Below, in pieces: positions 32,756 to 39,635 of a stretch of 45,221 nucleotides of DNA. The translations under genes and the position numbers were made by a program. Every line of letters begins with the position of its first letter. Within the stretch, counting starts at the first letter, position 1. The stretch comes from a virus: the IMG/VR virus record IMGVR_UViG_3300037088_000255, positions 1 through 45,221 of that record; one strand, written 5' to 3'. A model generated the notes under the pieces. It did not search any database. It saw only the letters and a list, made by a program, of their open reading frames with translations, and had not been told where the DNA came from.

Positions 32756-34252
32756 ATGGCGTTCATGCGGACCGCCGATGCGAAGATCGTCAAACCGGAA
32801 ATCTCGATGCCGGTATGGGACGAAGTCCGTTCCAAGGCCACATCCCTAGGTTCTGCCTTCGATCGTCGGACTGCGTCGAACATCATCCTTCAGAAGTACC
32901 GGCCCGACCAGTTCATGTTGAGCCACTGCACGATCATCGCCTCGGTCGATTCCGAGGACACGGGCATGGCCCTGGGTCGTCAGATGGTCGATGGCTTTCA
33001 GATCGATCGAAAATACTCCGACTACCTGATCACCCCTCAAACGTCGAAGTACGTCAACAACAACAACGACGCTTGGGAACGGAAGCTCTTGCTCTCGTCC
33101 TTCCGTACGTTCGTTGGGGGTGAAAACTACGTCGAGCATCTTCAGGTGCCCGAACTATCCAAGGGCAAGATCATCGATGCCGCTGCCCGAGACATCGGTG
33201 ACTCGGTCTACGTCGATATCCTCGTTGCGACCAACCTCTCACACCAACCGCTCATCCATGCAATCCGTACGGGTCAACTTCAGACCCTGAGTATGGGATG
33301 CCAGGTGCAGTTCACGATCTGCACCAAGTGTGGCAACGTCGCAGAGGACGAGACCCAGCTTTGCTCACACGTCAAGTATTCCAAGGGGAATACGTACCTC
33401 GACGGTTTGGGCAAGACACGCAGGATCGCCGAGCTTTGCGGGCACATCACGGCTGAGCCCGGCAGTGTCAAGTTCATCGAAGCTTCGTGGGTTGCGAACC
33501 CTGCATTCACGGGTGCTGTCCTTCGGAACATCCTCTCGCCGCAGGACATCAAGAACTTCGGGAGCAAGATACAGATCGCATTCTCTCAGCCGGCACGTAC
33601 TGCGGAAGAGGGGATGATGCAGAAAGCCGCTCGCTTCATTTTCGGAGCGATCCCCGTCGTCGGTCAAGGTCAAGAAGGTCAAGGCCAAGAAGCTCAACCT
33701 GATCAGGCGACCCCCAAGAAGGAGGACGACCCTCTTTCAAAGGCGATCGATGACCTTTCGGACTTCATGCGGGAAAAAGCGGTCGAGAAGCTCCGCAAGC
33801 AAATCGGAGAAGGGGAAACCGGTTCGCTCGGCCACCTGAACGTGAACTTGAATGAGTCCTTGATCAAGGAAGCCGTCAGCCGAAATCCCGAGTGGCAGCA
33901 CATTGCCAGGGCAGTGAGGGCTCGGACTCCGGATGCTGAGACGGCCCGTCGTCTCGTTCTGGCCCTCCTCATCTACAAGAATGGTGGGTGGAAGTCGGTA
34001 CAGGCTTCCGGTCGATTCTCGGGGGTGGATGTTCTCGCCCTCTCAAGGCTCCTCGATATCTTTCAAGGAGCCCCCAAAACAGCCGGTGAAACTCGCATCT
34101 ATCGCACGGTTTTGGCCGTGGGCGGGTTTACTGCATACGGAGATGTAGATAGCTACCTTGCGGCTTGTCGCAGGGTGCTGGGCAGAGACCTCATAGGCTC
34201 TGAGAGGGATGCCCTTGTCACAAAAGGGAGACTTTACGATCTCGGATCGTGA
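32756..34252 (+). CDS. Prohead protease-like protein with long C-terminal extension
   Basis: 498 residues. Residues about 110-260 fit the HK97/herpesvirus-type prohead protease fold: VEHLQVPELSKGKIIDAAARD, then VYVDILVATNLSHQPLIHAI, then TGQLQTLSMGC, where the Ser in L-S-M-G-C (about residue 179) takes the place of the catalytic Ser in the usual GLSxGF. FIEASWVANPAFTGAVL closes the domain. An inserted CTKCGNVAEDETQLCSH could bind zinc. After a Gln/Gly linker the final 170 residues are helical and unrecognised. The enzyme would cleave scaffold and capsid precursors during head maturation. It lies directly before the scaffold-like and capsid genes. Confidence 0.68.
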   Translation: MAFMRTADAKIVKPEISMPVWDEVRSKATSLGSAFDRRTASNIILQKYRPDQFMLSHCTIIASVDSEDTGMALGRQMVDGFQIDRKYSDYLITPQTSKYVNNNNDAWERKLLLSSFRTFVGGENYVEHLQVPELSKGKIIDAAARDIGDSVYVDILVATNLSHQPLIHAIRTGQLQTLSMGCQVQFTICTKCGNVAEDETQLCSHVKYSKGNTYLDGLGKTRRIAELCGHITAEPGSVKFIEASWVANPAFTGAVLRNILSPQDIKNFGSKIQIAFSQPARTAEEGMMQKAARFIFGAIPVVGQGQEGQGQEAQPDQATPKKEDDPLSKAIDDLSDFMREKAVEKLRKQIGEGETGSLGHLNVNLNESLIKEAVSRNPEWQHIARAVRARTPDAETARRLVLALLIYKNGGWKSVQASGRFSGVDVLALSRLLDIFQGAPKTAGETRIYRTVLAVGGFTAYGDVDSYLAACRRVLGRDLIGSERDALVTKGRLYDLGS

Positions 34253-34255
34253 GGA

Positions 34256-34266
34256 TTCTTTTATAT
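34256..34266 (+). promoter_or_regulatory. Candidate promoter motif TTCTTTTATAT
   Basis: Directly after the protease stop and 31 bases before ATG 34298. It is followed by a small hairpin, GCCC/GGGC (34267-34279). Similar strings are found in four other gaps. Confidence 0.33.
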
Positions 34267-34297
34267 GCCCTCTCTGGGCAGAAGAGGTGATTTCGTC

Positions 34298-35779
34298 ATG
34301 CGAGAGCGAACCACTTGGAACCGCGAAGTGATTGCCAGCCAGATCAAGAAGGCTGAGGACCCTTCGGAACTCAACAACCCCGAGCATCTTTCGAAGCAGC
34401 CGAAGGCCGATGGTTACATCATCGGCGGCCCTTCGGAGTTCGCAGAGGATGTCCATCCGTCGGCGGGTACTTGGAAGGCCGAGTACAGCGGCGGAGCGGT
34501 CAAGCGCAACGAGATCGGGCAACCCGAGTTCCGTGGCGACACGTTCAAGACTGCCGCTCTCGACGAAGAGACCCTCGTCAAGAAGGCCGACCTGTGCGTG
34601 AAGGTCGCTCGTCAAATGCTTCCGAAGAAAGCTGCGGAGCAGTTGGTCGAGGATCAGGCTCTCGCTCTCATGCACCTCTCGAACGGCGACCTCATCGCTA
34701 CCGCCAACCGTCTCGCTGGCGTCACGACAGCGGCCGATGACGACGACGCGGACGACAAGGACCAGGATCAGCAGAAGCAAGCTGCTCAGGACCAGGACAA
34801 GGACGACGACAAGGACCAGCAGCAGAAGCAAGCTGCCCAGGACCAAGACGACGACAAGGACCAGGACCAGCAGAAGCAAGCTGCCCAGCAGCAGAAGAAG
34901 GACAAGCTTCCGGCCTTCCTCGAAGACAAGAAGAAGGACCAGGCCGACAAGAAGCAGGGTCAAGGCCAGCAGCAGAAGGGCCAGCAGCAGGACAAGAAGC
35001 AGAGCGGCAAGAAGAAGGCTTCCGAAGTCCTTGCCGAGGCCATTCAGCAGGGTGACCCCCAAGCGATCCAAGCTGCCGTTGACGACATGGTCCAACAGGC
35101 GTTGGCCCAAGCTCAGCAGCAGGCACCTGTTCAGCAGCAAGCTCCGGCTCAGCAGCAACAGCAGCAACAGGAGCAACAGCAGCAACAACAGGCGGCCCAG
35201 CAGCAGCAGCAGCAACAGCAGCAACAACAGCAACAGGATCAGCAGCAACAAGCTGCCACGCAGGAAGTTGCCAAGAACCTGTTGTTCCCCAAGGGCCTCA
35301 CTTCCCAGCAGCCGCCCGTTCAGCAGCAAGTGCCGCCTCCTGCTCAGCAACAGCAGGACCAGCAGCAACAGCAGCAACAGGCTGGTGGACCCGCGATGGG
35401 CAATGACGACGCTCTGCTCGACCAGATGCTCCAAGGCGACATGGGTGCCCCCCAGCAGTCGCAGGTCTTCGCCTCGGACATCCAACTCGACAGCGTTCCG
35501 ATGGACGTTGGCGAAGTGAAGCTTGGAGCCGAAGACGAGGCTCTCAAGATGCTCTTCGCAAGCGGCAACGAAGTACAGCAAGCCCTGACGGCCCAAAGCC
35601 TTCAGTCCGGCAATGTTCGTACGGCCTCGACCCGCACAGTCGGCACTCGCCCGACGGCTGGCGTCTCCCAACTAGGGGGAGCGGCTGGCGGCTCCGGTGG
35701 CTCTGGCGGCAACGAAGTGGACAAGCTCGCAAGTCTCTGGGCCACAGCCCCGAACGTCCAAGACGTTTTCGGTCGGTAA
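34298..35779 (+). CDS. Polyglutamine scaffold-like protein upstream of capsid genes
   Basis: 493 residues from ATG 34298 with AGAGGTG upstream; an in-frame ATG at 34265 lies within the promoter-like string and is less likely. The N-terminal 140 residues are ordered (YIIGGPSEFAEDVHPSAGTW, ADLCVKVARQMLPKKAAEQL). The centre is Asp/Lys/Gln repeats (DQQKQAAQDQD) and then long Gln runs. The C-terminal 100 residues include DDALLDQMLQGDMGAP and LGAEDEALKMLFASGNE. Position between protease and capsid genes and a charged, flexible make-up fit a scaffold or core protein removed by the protease. No direct family match is visible. Confidence 0.65.
   Translation: MRERTTWNREVIASQIKKAEDPSELNNPEHLSKQPKADGYIIGGPSEFAEDVHPSAGTWKAEYSGGAVKRNEIGQPEFRGDTFKTAALDEETLVKKADLCVKVARQMLPKKAAEQLVEDQALALMHLSNGDLIATANRLAGVTTAADDDDADDKDQDQQKQAAQDQDKDDDKDQQQKQAAQDQDDDKDQDQQKQAAQQQKKDKLPAFLEDKKKDQADKKQGQGQQQKGQQQDKKQSGKKKASEVLAEAIQQGDPQAIQAAVDDMVQQALAQAQQQAPVQQQAPAQQQQQQQEQQQQQQAAQQQQQQQQQQQQQDQQQQAATQEVAKNLLFPKGLTSQQPPVQQQVPPPAQQQQDQQQQQQQAGGPAMGNDDALLDQMLQGDMGAPQQSQVFASDIQLDSVPMDVGEVKLGAEDEALKMLFASGNEVQQALTAQSLQSGNVRTASTRTVGTRPTAGVSQLGGAAGGSGGSGGNEVDKLASLWATAPNVQDVFGR
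34737..34900 (+). repeat. Asp/Lys/Gln repeat tract (KDQDQQKQAAQDQD type)
   Basis: Three near-identical units of DQQKQAAQDQD separated by acidic stretches. The same KDQQKQAA phrase occurs near the end of the giant gene (about 31335-31360). Confidence 0.65.
35150..35251 (+). repeat. CAG/CAA tract encoding polyglutamine
   Basis: About 34 codons, nearly all CAG or CAA, interrupted by single Glu, Asp and Ala codons. A shorter run follows at about 35345-35380. Mixed CAG/CAA use limits slippage. Confidence 0.85.
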
Positions 35780-35858
35780 GCCCTCAGCAGTACCTGAAGC
35801 ACCCAGATGAATATGTAAATCGTCCCACCCCGGCAAATAGCCACAACAGGAGCAAATC

Positions 35859-36470
35859 ATGCCTCTACAAATCGGCCAAGGCTCGGGTGACTTCAGGGAA
35901 ACCTCAGGTCGCGTCCAGTTGTTCTTCATGGGGATTCGCAACACGATTGGAATCCTCACGGCAGACGCCTTCACGCAATCGACTCCCCCGATCGTCGCCT
36001 CGACCCACACAAGCACCACTCTCGCAGGCATCACCAAGAAGGGCGTCCTTGGAGGCACCGTCGCCTTCACCCGTCCCGACATCGGCAATGCCCGCATCGG
36101 TGGCCCAGTCAAAGTCGCGAATGCGTACGTCGCGGGAATCAAGCCCCTCGGCATCTTCATCAACGACGCGATCGGCAATGCCTTCGAGAACACCCCGGGC
36201 GTCGCCAGCGGTCGTGGTCCCTACGTTCATGGGATCGCAACGGTCGGCGTGTCCATCTGGGAGACGCAGAACCAGATCGCGAACGACAGCGACGTGACAG
36301 CGTACGCACCAGGCCAGCCGCTCTACGCCTCGGTAAACGGCCTCCTCACGAACAACATCGCGGATGCCTATGAGACCGGTTCGAGCAGCACTCCGGTCAC
36401 CATCATCGGCATCGTGAAGATCGCACCCGACGCGAACAACTCGCTCCTCGTCCTCGACATGCGGATCTGA
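35859..36470 (+). CDS. Probable head decoration or stabilising protein
   Basis: 203 residues from ATG 35859, behind ACAGGAG. The sequence is beta-rich and Gly/Ala/Thr-rich. It has features of small capsid-bound proteins: TLAGITKKGVLGGTVAFTRP, KPLGIFINDAIGNAF, TAYAPGQPLYASVNGLLTN and a final strand NNSLLVLDMRI. Such genes usually lie directly before the major capsid gene, as here, and encode trimers that clamp the shell. No signal peptide or catalytic motif is seen. The call rests on composition, size and position. Confidence 0.55.
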   Translation: MPLQIGQGSGDFRETSGRVQLFFMGIRNTIGILTADAFTQSTPPIVASTHTSTTLAGITKKGVLGGTVAFTRPDIGNARIGGPVKVANAYVAGIKPLGIFINDAIGNAFENTPGVASGRGPYVHGIATVGVSIWETQNQIANDSDVTAYAPGQPLYASVNGLLTNNIADAYETGSSSTPVTIIGIVKIAPDANNSLLVLDMRI

Positions 36471-36472
36471 GC

Positions 36473-36510
36473 CGGGAACCCACAACCCTGAACAACGGAC
36501 AAAGTTCCCG
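36473..36510 (+). promoter_or_regulatory. Hairpin in leader of major capsid gene
   Basis: A 7-bp perfect stem CGGGAAC/GTTCCCG (36473-36479, 36504-36510) encloses a 24-base loop, directly upstream of the AAGGAAA ribosome site and ATG 36525. It lacks a T-run, so it is more likely a leader structure that stabilises mRNA or modulates translation than a terminator. Confidence 0.4.
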
Positions 36511-36524
36511 TCAAGGAAAAAGCC

Positions 36525-37403
36525 ATGAACCCAGTTTCCAACGAAGTCAAGCAACAGATCATCTCGGAATACATCAAGACCGCCGCTGGTCGTGCAAAGC
36601 TGGCAGCCTCGATGATCCAACCGTTGCGTCTACGGCGTGACTACACCGCCGTGGGTCGCAAGACCTTCTTGGTCGAGCAACTCCCGGATGGAGCACTCCC
36701 CATCTACGACAAGGACCCGGAAGTCACGGCCTTCGTCGTCGGCGAGGAAGGCGAGAACATCCTGGCGATCCAGAAGCCTCGCAGGGTCATCTTCCCGCTG
36801 TTCGAGATCGCCTCGAACCCCGAGATCCCGCTCACCCAGATCAAGGAGCGCCGGTTCGATCTCATCGAACGGTCCCAGGACCTGGCGAAGGCGCAGATCC
36901 AGGCAGCGGAAGACGAGCGTGTGTTCGCAGTCCTCGACAGCATCGCTGTCTCGGGCTTCGACACCCTCGGTGGCCAGACCAACCCGGACGTGGCCGTTGT
37001 CGCCCCGATCTCGCCGAGCGTTCTCGCGGACGCTTTCGCCGAGGTCGAGCGTCACGACCTGCGTGTCGCCCGCATCTACATGAATGCGGTGGACTACGCT
37101 GACATCCGGAAGTTCGGCCGCGACATCCTGGACATCGAGAGCCAGGCCACGCTGCTCAAGACCGGTCTGCAAGCCACCCTCTGGGGCGCTCAGATCATCA
37201 CCAGCCGTCTCGTCCCCGCCGGGTTCGTGTACGTCTGTGCCGAGCCGGAAAACTTCGGCCGCTTCCCCGTCCGTACGGAACTCACGGTTCTGTCCGCCGA
37301 CGACCCCAAGGCCCGCACGATCGGATTCTCGGTTTTCGAGAACGTCGGCATCGGTGCCTTCAACCCGCGTGGCCTCACCCGCCTCACGGTCACCCGGTTC
37401 TAA
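36525..37403 (+). CDS. Major capsid protein
   Basis: 292 residues, with AAGGAAAAAG before ATG 36525. The sequence fits an HK97-fold coat protein: a helical N-arm (VSNEVKQQIISEYIKTAAGR), an E-loop-like stretch, a spine helix region (RSQDLAKAQIQAAEDERVF), and SPSVLADAFAEVERHDLRVA followed by RIYMNAVDYADIRKFG in the A/P domains. It ends with NPRGLTRLTVTRF, a typical capsid beta strand. It has no long cleavable N-terminal delta domain, which agrees with a separate scaffold gene upstream. A strong terminator directly after the gene fits high-level expression. Encapsulin-like relatives are the nearest alternative. Confidence 0.82.
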   Translation: MNPVSNEVKQQIISEYIKTAAGRAKLAASMIQPLRLRRDYTAVGRKTFLVEQLPDGALPIYDKDPEVTAFVVGEEGENILAIQKPRRVIFPLFEIASNPEIPLTQIKERRFDLIERSQDLAKAQIQAAEDERVFAVLDSIAVSGFDTLGGQTNPDVAVVAPISPSVLADAFAEVERHDLRVARIYMNAVDYADIRKFGRDILDIESQATLLKTGLQATLWGAQIITSRLVPAGFVYVCAEPENFGRFPVRTELTVLSADDPKARTIGFSVFENVGIGAFNPRGLTRLTVTRF

Positions 37404-37430
37404 GCCTAGCGGCCTAGTTTCGGTGGTGCG

Positions 37431-37461
37431 AGCCCGGTTGACTTCGGTCGGCCGGGCTTTC
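37431..37461 (+). terminator. Strong intrinsic terminator with cUUCGg tetraloop
   Basis: A 12-bp stem (37431-37442 with 37447-37458, ten Watson-Crick pairs and two G-T wobbles) is closed by C(TTCG)G, the exceptionally stable RNA tetraloop. It is followed by a T-rich stretch (TTT, then CTATTT). It lies 27 bases after the capsid stop and should end the capsid transcript. Confidence 0.85.
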
Positions 37462-37489
37462 GCTATTTGGACTCGGTGTACGTATTGGG

Positions 37490-38155
37490 GTGGACCCGTC
37501 TTGGAAGGACCGCCTCTCGGGCGAGTTCGTGAAGCCTTACTTCATGAACCTCGTCGATTTCGTTCGAGCAGAGCGTCAGAAGCACGTTGTCTTCCCGGCC
37601 GCTGGGGACGTGTTCAACGCTTTCAAGGTGACGCCCTTCGACAAGGCCAATGTACTCATCCTGGGTCAAGACCCCTACCACAACGCTGGGCAGGCCCATG
37701 GACTGTGCTTCTCGGTCCTTCCTGGGATGAAGCCTCCCCCGTCGCTTCTGAACATCTACAAGGAACTGGCTTCGGATGTGGGGTTTCAGCCCCCGAAGCA
37801 CGGCTTCTTGATGCCGTGGGCCGAGCGGGGCGTCTTCCTCTTGAATGCCACCCTAACGGTTCGAGCACACGAGCCAGGGTCTCACCAAGGCAAGGGGTGG
37901 GAAACCTTCACAGACGCGGCCATACGGGCTCTAAACGACCGTCCCACTCCCGTCGTGTTCGTCCTCTGGGGTAGATACGCTCGACAGAAAGCCGACCTCA
38001 TTGACAAGAGCCGGCACACGGTCATCGAGTCGGCCCACCCGTCTCCCATGTCGGCGAGTTCAGGGTTCTTCGGCAGCCGTCCGTTCTCGAAGATCAACGA
38101 GGCCCTTGGGGGTTTTGGGCTCTCACCAATCGACTGGAGTCTGCTTGGTGTATAG
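37490..38155 (+). CDS. ung: Uracil-DNA glycosylase, family 1
   Basis: 221 residues from GTG 37490. The family-1 motifs are intact: LILGQDPYHNAGQAHGLCFS (catalytic Asp in GQDPYH), VFLLNATLTVRAHEPGSH and ESAHPSPMSAS (catalytic His). The N-terminal SWKDRLSGEFVKPYF also matches bacterial Ung, supporting the GTG start despite a poor ribosome site. It removes uracil from DNA, starting base-excision repair. Its presence means the phage does not rely on uracil-containing DNA. It lies in the head block, isolated from the other repair genes and bounded upstream by a terminator. Confidence 0.95.
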   Translation: MDPSWKDRLSGEFVKPYFMNLVDFVRAERQKHVVFPAAGDVFNAFKVTPFDKANVLILGQDPYHNAGQAHGLCFSVLPGMKPPPSLLNIYKELASDVGFQPPKHGFLMPWAERGVFLLNATLTVRAHEPGSHQGKGWETFTDAAIRALNDRPTPVVFVLWGRYARQKADLIDKSRHTVIESAHPSPMSASSGFFGSRPFSKINEALGGFGLSPIDWSLLGV

Positions 38156-38162
38156 GGGTCCT

Positions 38163-38405
38163 ATGGGGAAGGACGACATCATCTCGAACTTCCTTCGTAC
38201 CATGCAACCTACGAAGCGGACCTGCACCATCTGTGGGGACGAGTATGTTGGGATCAAGGCCATCTGTGAGAAGCGTCAGTGCTACTGGGCCTTGCAAGCG
38301 AGAGTTCAGGAGAACCGGTCCTTGAGGCCACGCGACTACCAGAGTAAGGGCCGCAAGACCTTCCTGGTTCTTGACGGCCCGCCTCCGGACGAAAAGAAGC
38401 ACTGA
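38163..38405 (+). CDS. Small zinc-finger protein
   Basis: 80 residues from ATG 38163 with GGGG upstream, seven bases after the glycosylase stop; the frame extends upstream but only this start is in position. A C-x2-C-x9-C-x4-C cluster, CTICGDEYVGIKAICEKRQC, is likely to bind zinc. The basic C-terminus (LRPRDYQSKGRKTF) could touch nucleic acid. It probably shares a transcript with the glycosylase. Role unknown. Confidence 0.66.
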   Translation: MGKDDIISNFLRTMQPTKRTCTICGDEYVGIKAICEKRQCYWALQARVQENRSLRPRDYQSKGRKTFLVLDGPPPDEKKH

Positions 38406-38436
38406 CCGCCCTTCCGGGTCGATACTCTATTTGTGA

Positions 38437-38447
38437 TTTACTTATCC
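38437..38447 (+). promoter_or_regulatory. Candidate promoter motif TTTACTTATCC
   Basis: In the 84-base gap between the zinc-finger gene and the next virion gene. It runs into the 5' arm of a hairpin (38446-38476). Confidence 0.33.
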
Positions 38448-38476
38448 TAGGGGATAGCTCTGTCCTTTCCCCTGGG
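38446..38476 (+). promoter_or_regulatory. Hairpin overlapping the ribosome site of the 38490 gene
   Basis: A 9-bp stem, 38446-38454 (CCTAGGGGA) with 38468-38476 (TCCCCTGGG), one G-T wobble and a 13-base loop. The 3' arm contains the first part of GGGAG (38474-38478), the likely ribosome site for ATG 38490, so the stem may limit initiation. No T-run follows, which argues against a terminator. Confidence 0.45.
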
Positions 38477-38489
38477 AGACAAAGATCAA

Positions 38490-39590
38490 ATGAGTCCTCA
38501 GATCCAATTCAAAGCGGGCCAGCCTCAGAAGTTCATTGCCACCAAGGCGTTCTCGTTGGGAGCGATTGGTGTGAACGTGCCGGCGGGGGCTGAAATCGAG
38601 TACGACGGCAATCAGGTGATCTACGGTGGGTACCCACCCGTGGGAATGCCTTCTCTTCGGGGAGCCCTTCGACTGGGATGGATCGTTCCGGCCGACGACT
38701 ACGACCCCAGGGCGGCGGAAACGAGGCCCCAGTCGGCTGGAATGACGATTCGTGATGCTCAAGGTGGCAACCCGATGGAGCCCAAGTCTCGGACTCCGAT
38801 CACGACGGTTGACGCAGAAGAGCAGGAAGTCTCGAACGTCAAGGCGCACTCGGCCGAAACGACGGCCCGGAATGCCACGAACTACCGCAAGGATTCCCAC
38901 CATCCGGATGTGGAAGGGGCGTCGAGCGAGGGCATCCCTGTCCGCAGGCTCAAGACCAAGGCCGTTTCAGCGACGAACCTGGAAAAGACCTCTCCGGGGC
39001 AAGCGATCAGCGAGGCCCAGAGCGTCAAGATCGATGCCGGTCAGGGCCGGACTCGTGACGAGATGCTCGCCGGGATGGACGAGGACGAGCGTGAAGCCTA
39101 TCTCGCTCAACTAGGTGCCCACAAGGCAGCCTACGTGGACGAGCCCGTGATCGTGGGCAGGGTCGCGAAGATGTCCGGGACGACCGAGAAAGAAGGCGTC
39201 AAGATCGCTACGAGCGTTGGTGGGGGCACCAGCACCGCCGACCTCGGTGGAACTGGCGAAGCTGGCAAGCAGCAGCTTTCGACGGCAGAGAGCGAAGGCA
39301 TTCGGTTCACGAACACCAATGGCCCAAAGAAGGGCGTCAGGGTCGTGGACAAGAAGCCGTCTCAGCCACAGACTCCGGCGGACGATGACATGTGCCGCAA
39401 GATCGCAAAGTCGGTATGCCCGGACTTCCCCGACAACTACGTTTTCTCTGACCCCATCCGAAAGAAGATCGCTCGGCTTCAGGCGGACTACGATGACCGT
39501 CCCGACGTGATTCGAGCGGTGGCAGCGGCCGAGACGGATGCCGAGGTCAAGCGTCGGCTCGTGGCAGAGTTCCCCCAGGCGTTCGAATAG
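38490..39590 (+). CDS. Probable virion protein of unknown function
   Basis: 366 residues. The N-terminal 75 residues look like a small beta domain (FIATKAFSLGAIGVNVPAGA, RGALRLGWIVPADDY). A long polar, probably disordered centre rich in Thr, Ser, Glu and Lys follows. The C-terminal 80 residues form a helical domain (DMCRKIAKSVCPDFPDNYVF, KKIARLQADYDDRPDVIRAV). That last part, with D-R-P-x-V-I-x-A-V, resembles small helical phage adaptor-like domains but is not identified. Confidence 0.68.
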   Translation: MSPQIQFKAGQPQKFIATKAFSLGAIGVNVPAGAEIEYDGNQVIYGGYPPVGMPSLRGALRLGWIVPADDYDPRAAETRPQSAGMTIRDAQGGNPMEPKSRTPITTVDAEEQEVSNVKAHSAETTARNATNYRKDSHHPDVEGASSEGIPVRRLKTKAVSATNLEKTSPGQAISEAQSVKIDAGQGRTRDEMLAGMDEDEREAYLAQLGAHKAAYVDEPVIVGRVAKMSGTTEKEGVKIATSVGGGTSTADLGGTGEAGKQQLSTAESEGIRFTNTNGPKKGVRVVDKKPSQPQTPADDDMCRKIAKSVCPDFPDNYVFSDPIRKKIARLQADYDDRPDVIRAVAAAETDAEVKRRLVAEFPQAFE

Positions 39591-39606
39591 CCAAGGTTCT
39601 TCTTGT

Positions 39607-39635
39607 GAGCCCCCTTCGATGTACGAAGGGTGCTC
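39607..39635 (+). promoter_or_regulatory. Hairpin masking the start of the 39636 gene
   Basis: Stem CCCTTCG/CGAAGGG (39612-39618, 39624-39630) with loop ATGTA, extended by GAGC/GCTC after one mismatch. The purine run GAAGGG in the 3' arm is the only ribosome-site candidate for ATG 39636, so folding would hide it. It could equally act as the 3' end of the preceding transcript. Confidence 0.5.

Noticed and set aside
34043-35671. Long minus-strand open frame (542 codons) rich in leucine
   Set aside because: It is the antisense of the Gln-rich gene at 34298; CAG/CAA read backwards gives Leu codons. No ribosome site and no recognisable motif.
36473-36510. Hairpin before the capsid gene as a terminator
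   Set aside because: Long 24-base loop and no T-run; it is more likely a leader structure.
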